In this document: positions 36,701-50,000 of the stretch, piece after piece
How positions within the stretch are numbered: position 1 is the first letter of the stretch
How the letters are laid out: every line of letters begins with the position of its first letter
NCBI RefSeq assembly: GCF_037975245.1
Contig: NC_092583.1
Coordinates: forward strand, 14,735,264-14,799,263
Length of the DNA stretch: 64,000 nt
Origin: Apostichopus japonicus
Taxonomy: Eukaryota; Echinodermata; Holothuroidea; Aspidochirotida; Stichopodidae
Reading direction: 5' to 3'
Notes under the pieces: generated by a model
Told to the model about the DNA's origin: nothing
Seen by the model: the letters and a program-made list of their open reading frames with translations, nothing else
Database searches by the model: none
Made by a program: the position numbers and the translations under genes

Positions 36701-39700
36701 AAATAAAATGACAATGTAGTGTGCTTAGTTGATGATAGTGTGTATACCCAAATTTTATTAAAATAAAGACAGAAATGCCCAAAATATTGAAAATTAATAA
36801 AGATTTTGCTAATTTGTGACTTACACCAATATTAAAATGTCTGGATAATTAACAGAGTAATTACTCAGCTGGTTTCTTTAATGTTGTCAGAAATGAGAGG
36901 AACTGGCAGCAATTCAGTCACTTCCATCATAGAACATACACTGAGCTGCATAACACTAAGTTACATGTGGTAAGTGCCTTAAAGGCATTGAAGACTTGCC
37001 CCAAACCGCGTGCCGCGCTCTGGAAAAGTTAACTTTCTGTTGCTTGCAAGTGATGTTTTGTTTGTGTCGCTACAAAATGCAGACAGTAATGAAACGTGAT
37101 ACCTTATTTTCTTTTATCTAGACCTGAGATGTCCACGCTGCTATGTACACTGTGTTGTGGGTATTGACCGTAGCTGTATGTATTGACTGTACACTAGTGT
37201 CTAATTACCGACGGTAGCAAGCTGTGTGTGTATTTTCTGGGATCGATGGTGGTGTCTAACACTTCTGTTACACCTCATTCGAAACTAGGTCAGATAACCA
37301 GTATGAGACGTTTCTTTGTGCGTGAGTCTTCACTCCCTTGAACATAATTACTGTACTTCCAACTCACTTCCTACTCTTAATTTGCTTACTTCTACAGGTG
37401 GTAAAGACAGGAGTGGAGGCCCTCTCATCTTCTTCCCCAAACACACCCATGATGTCTCCATTGAAGCCAATGCTACAGTGCTATCATACCTTGCCACCCT
37501 TCCAAGGTAAAATAAGGTCTATCTATTGTAAAGTGCTTTGAGCAGCTTTGCTGATTATGTGCTAGATAAATATTACTTATTATTATTATTATTATCAGTT
37601 TCGTCACCTGTCTAGTTTCTTCAATGTCAAGAAATATCTGTCCTAATACTTTGTTGCATTGACTTCGCTACATGTTAGATACTTTTTGGTTTTAAATCCT
37701 GAGAAAGTTAACAAGATGTTTTCTTATAAGGGCAAAGTAGGTAGTTTTCTACAAAGTCTAGAGAAAATATTAGTCGGAGAAAGCGCCAGTCAGCATCAAA
37801 ATCTCACTATACCCATCTCAGGCTGGTTGTTAACTGTGGTGGTCGTCAATGTCGATTGAGAACCTTTGATCTAAAGCAGAGAATGTATTTTAGTTGATAA
37901 ATCGTGAACAAATTGGAAGACAAGAGATGATACTTAAACAAAATTGTTCTGGTATGTTGCTTTCTCTTTCAGTAAGGAGAGTAAACAACGAGGGTTTGTC
38001 ATAATCCTTGATATGGAAAATCAGACAGGACAGTCAATAAAGGCACTCTGTCGTACCATACAGGTAAGATCTACCACATCCCCCCCTTAATTCCCCTCCC
38101 CTTCATCACCATGATTGTCTTACATAGTGAGATATTCTGAAAGTTCAGTGTAGCTGGCACTGGAGATTTCATTGCAGCTTATTTGGACAAAAAAGGCAAT
38201 TAACATCCTTATTGTATTGAGTGTAAAAAGTTCTTGTCTCAAAAGTTTTAACTTTCAAGGTGAAATCTATTGCAGTGGTAACCTTGAAAAAATACCTACA
38301 GGAAAGTATTACACATTATGCGAATCACCAGAGTATCAACTGGTTTTAACTGTAGGCATGTAGGAATGGAAGTGTTTTCTTAGGAAAGCTTGTAAGACAC
38401 CGAGGTAACAACTTCAGAACAGTAAGGTGACAGTGTGAAGGATGACCAGAGAAGGACAACGTTATTTGTACAGTATTCATAAAAGAAAGTCACATGTTGT
38501 AAATTAAGAGTTATTTAATTCTATGTGGCAGTGCATTTGGAGAAACGACAAATTAGAATGGCCTGGAAATGATTAAATGCAACAGCTGGTTTAAATGATT
38601 CCAACTGCGATGTGTGTTTCTGTAGTATTTACTTCACGTTCTCAGCTTACATGTCTACTCACAACTGTAGCACTATCCTGGGTGTGGGTGTAAGTTAAAG
38701 GTCAGATCAAGTAATGTAACTGTGAAGCTATCATTACATTTGTACATACTGTACTCGTGTACATATACCTTGCCAACTCACAAGGAATATTTGCTCTTCT
38801 CAGTCTTTAGTGAGTGGTTTGCTGACAACATATTGGATCTATGTTTTCAAAGATGGCAGTGCCATTTAAATGATTTACCCCATACATATTTTAGTACAAC
38901 AGACTAAGTACAACTTGCATCATCAAAGATTGTAAGCAAGTTGTTTGGTAGTTTTACCTTAGTACTTTTTCATTTTGTGCATGTCCAGTGGGAATCATGT
39001 ACCAGCTTACAAACTTTATTTAGGAGATACAAATATAAAAACCATGTTTGAGAAACCCTAGAAGGGCCCTTTGTTTATCTTTTTGTTTCATATTTCATGA
39101 CCTTTATAACATACTTTCTGCAGGAAACCTTACCAAACAGAGTGCATCGGGTGATTGTAATTAAAAATGACTTGCTCTGGGAGAGAACGTTAAGAAAAGA
39201 GCAGGAACATTATGGATTTGAGGTAAGCGTTAATATTTTGGGAAATTGATACATTATTGAACTTTTTTGGTTCCTTCATAAAGTAGCTCTCGGCAGCTGA
39301 GATCTAGTGAGAGATTTCTGACCATCAGTTAAGTTAATGATACATTTATAACCGAGCTTTCTTGAGAATTGTTGAATGCAATCACCAAGGAGAATATATT
39401 CTACGTGTTTGCAGGTATTATTTTGTAAGAATTTGTATTTCCCTGATTTTTCAACCCCAAATTTATCATTGAAAGCATTAACTTTGCTAACAAGTCCTGC
39501 TGCTGCCAAAAGTCTCTCAAGTCTCTGTATAAAGTTGTCTGGACAACTACTGGCTTATCTTGGCTGTCAACCTTTGAATTTCCTTTAACCCTGAGGTCAC
39601 TGGTTGGAATCCTACTCTAACCAATAATGAAATCATAAATTCATGTATAACAAACATCTCAGTCAGGTTTCTGTTCCTTCATGATTTACATCAAAAGAAA

Positions 39701-40971
39701 TTTTCCTTTGGAATAGTGTCAAAGGGGAGAAATAAAAGCTGGTAAATGTAGAATCCCTTTTACTTGACAGTGTACAGTACTGTTTATTCCAGTTGTATTT
39801 CTTCAACCTGTCTAGTCTAGTTTTCTCAACAATGCTTATTATGGCTGATAGACTCCTTTAGCCAGCTAAGAAGAAGCCATGTAGATTTACTGATCAAAGC
39901 TAGTCCTATTGAAATCATATAACAATAGATTGAGTCAGTAGCAACTTGAAGCATTTAAGTCAGATATGATTGTGGATTCCTGTCAGGGCCAAAGTTACCT
40001 TGTATTTTTATTCACACCAAAGCTAGTGAGTGCATGAGGTTTAAGGTATTTGTTTATACCTAAAAAGTAGATTTGGTGGTGGTGTGTGTGGGGGGGGGTA
40101 CATAGTTGATTGCTTGTCTTGCTCCAGCTCATAACTGTAGTTGCATGTAGTCATGTGAGGGGTGAAGGGTCTGGTTGAAGAAGGTGCAGATCAAATCCAC
40201 CCAGACATTTGGAAAATACATGTGGAACAGTGTCAAAGGGGTGTAATATAAACTGGGAAATGTAGAATCCTTTTTACTTGACAGTGTACAGTACTGTTTA
40301 CAGTTACTAGTTTCCTCAATGGAAGCTTTTTATGGCTGAAAATACATGAGCACAGAATATATTGTTATGAGGTCATCTGAGTTAAGTGTTTGTGGTTAGC
40401 TGTCCTCCCACACAATGTTCTTCTTGCTGCCACAGTATATTCTCTTGTAGGTGTGGGTAGATAAACAACTAAGTAAACTAGTATCAAAAGAGATATATGC
40501 TAACCCTTTTCTTGATAAATCAACACCATTGCCCCTGCAAGAGAGGTGCATATCTTTGTCATGGGTGGGTGGGTGAATAGTGTTTGTAAAGTTAAAGGTT
40601 ATGACTTCTCCGTCCTTTTTGGCATGCCATTGACACATTCCACTAAGCTTGATGTTTTTTCTTATTTAAAATACATAACTGGTGATTAAGACTAATAAAA
40701 GTCTTAATCACCAGTCTTACTGAGTCTTACTGCATTGCTTATAATATCTGAATTCATTTTATGTATTATTATTTCGTAAATTGTTTTGTTGTTATATATT
40801 TGTTTTACTGTTTATCTTGTAATTATTTTCTTTTTTCCACTATTTTTATTAACTTAATTTAACTTGATTTGTTTGTACTTTTATTTCTACTTATTATTGT
40901 TTTATTCTTCATCATGTAAAGCGCATTTGAATATATATATATGTTATAGTATTTGCGCTATATAAGGAACC

Positions 40972-41058
<87 letters not shown>

Positions 41059-44000
41059 GTTGAAGTGATATGGTGGTCATAACATAAATAGGTACAATGT
41101 CTTGATAACATCAGGTTCTCTGTAACATACAGAACCAACTAAATTTAATCCATGGTCGTTGCTGTCCAAGGAAACGGTTGTACAGGGGTTGCCTACTCTA
41201 GAAATGAAGTACGCATTGCAAATAAAGGCAAGCTTGCTTTACCGTGTAATTCATCATAAAAGATTTTACCGTACTTTCCTCCACATCGTATCTGGCTGTT
41301 ACTGAATGGTTAAAACATTTGACGCTTTAATTTGTCAAAATATGGTGGCACCACTGTCAGCTGGTAATGATACAAATAAGGCACCTGAAAAAATTAATTA
41401 TTTTATTAATTAATTAATTAATTATTTTATTTCACCTTACTTGGATTGAGGAAATCAGGCATGGACTTCAATACTTATCATTGAAACTTTAAAGTTTTCT
41501 TGTAGATTGTAGATTCTTGTAGATTGGATTTTAATGGATGCAGTAATTTGCTACTAACGAGCAGCTAATTGGTCGAACTCTCAGTCTAAATGAAGAGTAC
41601 CCAGTTATGTGTAAATACGAAACCACTTGGTCACAGTACTAAATAAATAAATGAGAGACAAGCTCTTTAAGACAAATTGTTCTTACTGTTGAAGGCTTCC
41701 CGTTTTGTGGTTATCCAGACAGTGTAAAAATTCTTTAAAAAAAAATATATATACAAAGTGGGTTTTGACTTGCGACTGATCTCATTTTCCTTTGATCCAT
41801 GAAAGGTTGTGACGGTAAATGCCCCATCAGCACTGTCCAAGTACATCGACCACAACCAGCTGACACAGGAGTACGGTGGCTCTCTCAGATACAACAATGA
41901 AGAATGGGTGGACAACAGAGTGGTGAGTCAGAAATTGAATTAGCACGATTCTTTAAACTCAGTCAAAACTCCATTTCTGATTTTTAAATCGATGAAGATG
42001 ATAAATAAATGATATGATATTTTTTCTCATCAATTGGCGATATGTATTCTTTTTGAAGGATTTCGAAAAGTTCCTGGCAGAAGCAGCCACTGTTGATCGA
42101 AGGTTTAAGCAGACTGACGAAGACATCGCGAGATACCACGAATACCAGGATACTTCAGAAAGTAGACTCAGATACTCACAAAGGATCAAAGAACATGTAG
42201 TCAACCAGCCGTCATGGGTGCTGCAGTTAGGTGAGTGTGAAATGACTGCTCTTCAGTACTAACGTTACATTAACATATGTGTGTTCAATGATGTTGGTTG
42301 TGTGGGCGAAAGATGTCTATGTGCTCAGAAAACTTTGTTTTTCTGTTTAGAAGATGTTGTCCTTGTGTCCAGAAGATGTTGTCTGTGTTGTAAATAGATT
42401 ATGCTTATGTGGACAGAACATGTTGTCTGTGTGAACAAAAACTGGTCACTTTGTGTCCAGTAGATGTTGAATGGTCAAATATGTTGGCTGTTTGGAAAAA
42501 AATGTCTTTGTGTTCAGAAATTGTTGGGTTCACTTCAGAAGTCAATGTCCAATTGATGTTGTCTGTTCGTACAGGAGATGTTTGTTTAGAAGATGTTCTT
42601 TGTATGTTCACAAATGTTTACCATCACCACAATAGTAAATTTGCGGCTTATTAATTTTGCACTTGTACGTGAAAACTTATTCACAAACACTGAGAATTGT
42701 GATAAATTTTGTTGTTTACTGCCTTTTGAACAATGTCATCATAAATAATAAGAACATGAAAGATGGTGTGTGAATTTTAAGTCAACAACTGCTTAGTTTG
42801 TTTTCAAGTTTTTCAGAATGACTCATTGATTTATCAGTGAAGTAAATATTATGAAAGGTTATTCTCACAAGGTGGGAACCTATCATCTTAAGATGTGATG
42901 GAAGTAAGAACTATAGGTTAACAACGTTCATGTCTTTGGGAATATTTTTATCAAGTATCGCAAAGCGAAAGTGCAAAATGCTTTGCAATTTCTACACAAA
43001 TGTAAATATGAACAGCAGGTTTTGTTTAATATATCACTGTTATGTCTAGCTGCAATATAAGGACTTGGAGTGTTTAGATAAAAAGTTTTATATTTGTCTT
43101 TCTGTATAAACAGGCTCGTTGTTTCACATGAATGTTAGAAAAGCCATCAAAGGCGGTAGAAACAATTTGTGGGGTTTGAAAACTTGTGATAGGTGTCAAT
43201 GAAAGCAATTTGAGATGGCTGGGATGCTTACCCTTTCACGGCTCAATTGTGAATTGTCTTTAATTTGATCTTTTTGTCCTGTTTGTCCTCTTCCAGGTAA
43301 CGCCCTCCTAAGACGCCTCAGAGAAGATGCAGGATTCAAACGGACAGAGGCTGACAGGGAACCCTCTACTGAAGATCACATGAGGATGCAAAACCAAGTC
43401 GAGAGGTTACTCAGGAAGATACAACAACGGCAACAGGAGATGAAGGCCTACCTGGCTCAGAGAGATGTACAACTGGGGTTATCAATGGGCCTAGAGGAAC
43501 TGGAAGGGGGGATTAAGAGGGTGAGTTAGAGAATGTGAATTCCTTTTAGGTTGCCAGATAGAAATCGTGAGCCTTCTGAGAAGAAATCGTGAGCCTTCTC
43601 AGAAGCTGTCAATGTCTTAGAGATGAAGAGGATGCTGAAGAGTATTCTTTATTTATTGATACCTTTCTAAAGATGCCACTGTTAAAATGTTTTTAACTGA
43701 ATTTGTTTGGCTAAGTTTGAAATTGTTGAGTCTTTAGAGCAGGGATTTTCTGCCAAATCCAGCCCACAAACAATTCTAATCCATCCTGCAAAACAAATCT
43801 GCCCTTAATCTTGCACTAATTGGTTTATGCAGACCCATCAGACCATAGGCTTGATCAATCTTCTGGCCTACACTACGCATGTCTCAATCGAGGTACACTG
43901 AGGTCATGATTGTCTGGCCCTCTGCTCCAACCAATGTTCATCCCGGCCATTGAAGGAACCGATGCTTTAGAGAATATAGGACGTGTAAGGGATGCATTAC

Positions 44001-47000
44001 ATAATCTTGCTTTATTTCTGCTGTTTTTTATGTCCCCTTCTTTATAGGTCGTAGACTGGATTGTTGGTCCTGGGGAGAAGTTGTTGATTTCGCAGAGGAG
44101 TATTGGTAGGAACTTCTCATCCGCAGACCAGCTCAGGAGAGAACATGAAAAGTTTGAGCTCAAGTGCACGGTAAGTTTAAAACAAAGTAAAGAAAGGTTA
44201 CAGGAGTTAACAGAAAGTTAAATTTCTAGAGTCAGACTTGAACTACCTGAAATGATGGTTGTGTGATAACATTTCTTGTACTTTAAAAGAGCAATTTTTC
44301 TGGACCCCTGACTCTGGCACAACTCTTACCTGTCTACAGTCTACATAGGCACTTTCCAATCTACACAGTTAGTGACATTTTTTAATCCCAAATGTCTCCC
44401 TCCTGGGGTACCATCTACCTCTCCTCCTTCTTAATCTACCATCCAGAAGTCAACTTTGTTATCTTTCATAGACTTAAATATCTCAGAAATTGTGCATATT
44501 TATGTTATCAGTTTTGATATGATGCTAAGCATGCCCTGCTCATTTGATTTATCACTGGCTTTAATCATTTAAATTTTTAATAATATAAAAGTTAATAATT
44601 TTGACTTATACAAGAAAACTGTAGATGTCTTCAGGATGAAATGGCCTCCTTTCTTTAGCTGGGCAGGGCTTGAATCTGTCACCTTCCAATTGGGCAAGCT
44701 TCTATTACTTGTAATGACTACATCTGAGATCACTAGTCTCCATGTCACTGTGGAATAGAATTTCAGGGTTCTTTCATAGTTAAACTGGTGGCTACTTTAA
44801 TCCATGCAGGACACTTATGGCAACTACGCTGAACTACGTCATACCGCCTACGACTTCATTAAGGAAGGACATCCCAAGGCTGACGACATTGACGTACAGA
44901 GAGAGTACATGGACACTGTTTGCAGGAACTTTGCATCTCGACTGGAACGGAGGAGGAACATGGTCATATGCTCTACCAGATTCCATAGATTTGCTGAAGA
45001 TGTAAGTCTTGTTATCTTAGATAAAGTCGGATTGGGTCCAGATCGATGGATAGGTTCTAAAACTTACATTGAGATATGTACTGAAATGTATTAACAGCGC
45101 AGAAGGATAAAGAAGTCATGATTGGGGCCTTGATGTAGCTGTTGCTAAAAGTGCACTGAGGGTTGATAAACAAGTACTGTTGGCCAGCACTTTAAAGTGG
45201 ATTTGGTCCCTGAGGGTCGGATCTGTTTGATGAACATATATTATTGGCAAGCAATGCACAGAGGGTAGATTTGGGTGCTGGTTGAGGAGTGTTTTTTATA
45301 GACTAGAGAAAGATACAGCTACATTGTAACCGGCTATATATATATATATATATATATATCAGTCATTTGGCTGCCATCTTGTTACACTTTTCATTATGTG
45401 TTTTAGTTAACTGGAAGATGAGAATATTGATAAAGTCGGCATAATTTAAGTTATCTTTCATAGATTGTCCTTATCCGTACAGTAATCTATTATTTGTTTA
45501 CAATGTTATTTTTTCTTAGGCCTTTGTCACCATGGATACCATTATACAGATTTGCCACAGTGAAATTCCAGTGGAATCAGTCCAGGAGGCGGAGTTAGCG
45601 TTAAGAATTCTTACAGAGAATCAAGAGAAAGCCAGTGAGTTGTTTGTAACATCTCATTAACGATAGTAATGATAAAAGTAGTCAAATGTATCGGTAGTGA
45701 CTGTAGTCCTTTTAATAGCTGTACAAACAGATTTGTATGTGGATAAGAGCTTGATAGTACACCTATTATTAGGGTGGTAATCCAATCAACTGTTTTGGAT
45801 CATTTAATGATTTATGTTTACAATGTTTACAGTATAGACTAGGATGTCCAATTAGAACACTGTTGATTACTCCTGGATAAGTTATCCACCCTGATTTTTC
45901 TCTAAAAGGCAGAATCCGCACTCATTTCTCAGAAACTCCCAGCATTCGAGATGCTAGGTTTCATTGGCTGAATTTGCCACTGTTTATCCACTCGATCACT
46001 TGGTGTTCCATCCTGTTCCCTAAGGTTGTCATATATCTCACAGACATAAAAATGCTGGGAGAAAGCTGGATGTTACTTCTGTCCTGTAAGTTTGTGCAGT
46101 TACAATGAAACACATCCTAACCCACAGCATAGTTGATGAGATACGAAAAGTGGTCACCATGATTTGGTTTACAATATTATTGTAACAAATGTCATTCAGA
46201 CCTGTAGCTGTTAAGTTGTTGCTGGTTGGTTGCATTAATACCAAACTTGCCAGACAACTGCAAGTGTAGTTCATGTCAGGTCTGGTGATTTGCATTCAAA
46301 TATGCTTTGCCTCTTTCAGCTGGTGCTATCTAGCAGTTTTTAATCATTTGATAACAAGAAACTTCTTCCTAGAGGTGCTGCTTATACATAATGTTTGATA
46401 AAAAGTTTAATAGCTCATATATGATGTAAGTTCCACCGGTAAACGTTCATTTTATGTTTCTGTATCTGTCGTCTGTTAACGACGGATTTGATGAAACACA
46501 CCAAGGTGAGATTAAAATGCAAAAACGTTACTATCTAGGAAGTCTGTGTTGCTAAAAATTTGACTATATCTTTTTGTCTTAGGTTACCTTATCGACAGGG
46601 CAATCCAAGAAGGTCACTCACTTCTAGAGATGCTGGGCTTGCCAATCAAAAACGCATTTGGACGAGACATCACCCCAGACTTGCGGGAAGAAGAACAACA
46701 CGTGAGAGACTTAATCGCAAGACTGCAGGGTAGGAAAGCGAGCAGCGAAGACCTCGTCCGAATCCGCCATCTGAAATTGACCCAGATCATCCAACTACGC
46801 ACATGTGAGAAAGATACTGAACAGGTAATGTAGTGATGTCATCTAATGGTAATTTATTTATCTAGAATTCCAAGTAAAATAAAGTCTCAAAAAAGAAGGA
46901 AATTTAACATTTTAGAAGTAGTTTAGCAGTTTGGGGTTTATGAATTTTGTTGATCATTAATGACGGAAAATACTATAGTTCTGTGTATAAATACTGCCTT

Positions 47001-50000
47001 GAATATTTGCATCTGTGTAGCATTGTTTTCCCAGTGTGCGTAGCATATTGCAATTACGATGCGATACCAGGTAAGTTTGCTTCAGTGATAAAAATTGAAA
47101 TGTTATGAAGAGCAGAAACGTGAAATTGAATTTTTGAATTTAATGATGAAATTAATTTTGTATTTGTTTCTCAAACAATAGGCAATCATGTGGCTGCTGG
47201 AACTGGTGGAGGTGATGATCAGACAACATATTGATATAGGACACACTCCTCAAGAAGCAGAACAACTCAAAAAAGAACATGAAAAATTTGGCTTCACTGC
47301 AAAGGTAAGAAAAAAAACTTTTCAACTGTTGTCTTCCTCACTTTAGTCTGGGCATGATAACAGGTGAATAACTAGACTACTGCATCCATGTAATTTTATA
47401 AGATGGAAAAAGCTGATATTTTAAAGATTTTTGGGTAACAAATGATTCACATATTGCACAATTCTTTTTTCACCTGAAACATGATTAATTTAATATTTGT
47501 TTACTCTTTTTTTCTTTTTGTAACAGGAGAGTTACGAATACGGCAAAGAGCTTGTGAAGACGTCTCTGGGCCTTCGTAGATCATTGAAGCTAGATCTCAG
47601 GCCAAATTATGATAAAGCACAACGATTGGAGAGTGCCTGGCACCAGTTCTCTCAAGCTTTGGCTGAGAGGTCTTCCAGGCTGTCAGTTTCGCTCATGTTT
47701 CACACAAATTTTGACCAGGTAAAGCATAGTAAAAGTTATCTATTACTTTGAGCTTGACATGGAATTTCACCATGAAATAAATCAATGCCTTGTATTCTGT
47801 TGTAATCAATCATTTATTCCTTTCTAACTTCCTGATCTCAAATCCCTTATCTGCCATTTTGCACTGTGATGCCTCAAATAATGTGTGTGTGATCCCTGTG
47901 TAGATATATGCAAGGTTGCTGTGACTTCTGACTGTTACCCACAGCAGAGGACGACCATAGTGATTTGCCTCAGTTGCTGTTAAACAGGGTTTGTAACCCC
48001 TTTTTAGCCAATCATTCTTTTCTCTTTTTTAAAATTTATGCCTCAATTCTCAGTCTGATTTGTGTTGGTAAGTTACTATTGGAAAGGACATTATAGTAGA
48101 TCAGTTGTTGATTGGTGTGAAGTGAAACGTTTATGCCTTACTCTGGGAAAACTTGTCCATTTGTTCTCAAAACAAGCACCCCTAATCTTAAACCCTTCCG
48201 ACAAGTCAATGATCTTGGTATTTCTTTTGGTGGTGACATCAAGAGATGGAAGATATGTCTCATGAAAAGGCTTGAGGTTTAGCCATGGGTTGTGTGAAAG
48301 GGGTGATGGGAGGATGGAGGGGGGGGTGGGGAGGAACCTTTAATCAATAAAATGCTTTACTACTTTGATGTCTGGAATATTTTGTTCTCACCTTCTCCAT
48401 GTTTCTATTGTTCAGCTATTGTTTGACATCAACCAACTCTGTCAAGAAGTGGCTCCTAGGGTAGCAGACTCTAACCCTCAGGTAGTGGAAAGGGTGCTAG
48501 GGAGGTTTGAACCAAGAAGACAAGCTATTATGAAAGGATATACTGAAACTGTGTCTATGGGTCAAGCACTACTGAGCCGCATTGCTCTGCCTGTCGTTGC
48601 ACCTGATAGGTAAGATGATTCACCCCATCTGTAAAAATAAAGATATGTCTGCTAGTATAAAGTAGTCCTGTTTGAAGGAACCCCATTTCTTATATGTATA
48701 CAAAGTCATACGAAAACTATGTCAACATTGTGAAGCAGAATTTGCCATTTTCATGCTCAATATTTGCAGATTGTAAAGGGTAAAGTAACCACCTAAAGTG
48801 TTGACTAGTGTTTTAAGATGTGTACATGTTTTTAAATTTGGTGTATGTAATTTTCACTACAGAGCTGTGAGATCTCAAGAACCACCCGCCTCTCAAGACT
48901 CTCAAGGGGTCCTCCTTGCCCAGAAGATGGACACACTCTATGACAAAAAGAGGGAGATGGACATGCTCTGGGGTCTCCAGATTGGTACCCCTGTACACCA
49001 ACGCAAAGTTCCCGACTGGGAAGTGGTCGCTCGTATGCAGGAAGGGGAGCGGAGGAGGCGAGATGGATCCCAAGGTGGAAGGGAACCCGAGAGGATAGTC
49101 GTAACACAGGGCGACCAGCTCGAGAGGATGCCGCCACGACAAGTTCAAGAACCAGATTTGATAATTCCATCTCAACAATCTTCGCAGGTAAGTTTAGTAA
49201 GTTGTAATATTCTGTTTCTTTTGCTCTTAAGGGTTCTGACACTGACTTCCAAAATTTTATGAAACTATTAAACTCAATGAGTAATTTCACACAAAAAATT
49301 GGAAATTCTTTTCACTTGGTTTGTTCACTAGTATACTTGAGAATAGAGGATTTTGTAATATCTCAAGTAATGTAAAGGAACTTGACTGCAGAAAATATTG
49401 TTACTTTGTTTCATTAATGGCTTAGTAAACCTCAAGGACATCTGTCAAATTTTGGAATTTCAAAGTTTAGCTTAGGTCTAAACTAATTTTTATAAGAATT
49501 TGTATGAAATTATTGAATGTCGTCAAGTGGTAACGAAAAATGCCAGACTGAAAAATTGCAATAAGTAAGTTGTAGGGAATCTGATGGAAAGTTGGAATTG
49601 TCTGTGCATGTTACCATAAAGCTGCAGGAAGATTTGAATCTCTTGACTCATGGAGCCAACTTGGCATATGTTTACCTCTTCTTTGGACCCCACTCGTCCT
49701 CCAATCTCCACACCTGCACCCCCGTTAACAATAAAATGCAAATCCTTGGCTTGGTGAAGATCTGTAGAGAAGACTTTATAAAGTTAATAAAGACAATTTT
49801 TACTAACCTTTCCATGTAACTATGTTCAGTTTTCAGCTCCACCTCCTTCACAACAGCAGATGGGACCAGGGGGTGACCCAAGAGGCAGACCAGACTCTCG
49901 CAATTCACAAGGATCTAGAACATCGCAGGGTTATCCTGGACAGCAAGCAGTCCAGGTGATCATTTTTGTCATCATTTGCTTCCTAATTTAGTTTAAATCT

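Larger units (their letters stand above)
39223..41805 (+). other. Intron 5 of the SESTD1-like gene
   Basis: Contains a direct duplication (39713-39846 and 40220-40336), an L2-like tail with a long (AAT)n run (40916-41056), and an AT-rich TTAATTAA stretch (about 41393-41432). No exon is recognised. Confidence 0.6.

Noticed and set aside
40944-41138. Frame with a long isoleucine run
   Set aside because: Translation of the (AAT)n microsatellite.
48813-49290. Minus-strand frames of 121 and 152 codons
   Set aside because: They are antisense to exon 16 of the SESTD1-like gene, whose splice sites and homology fix the plus strand as coding.
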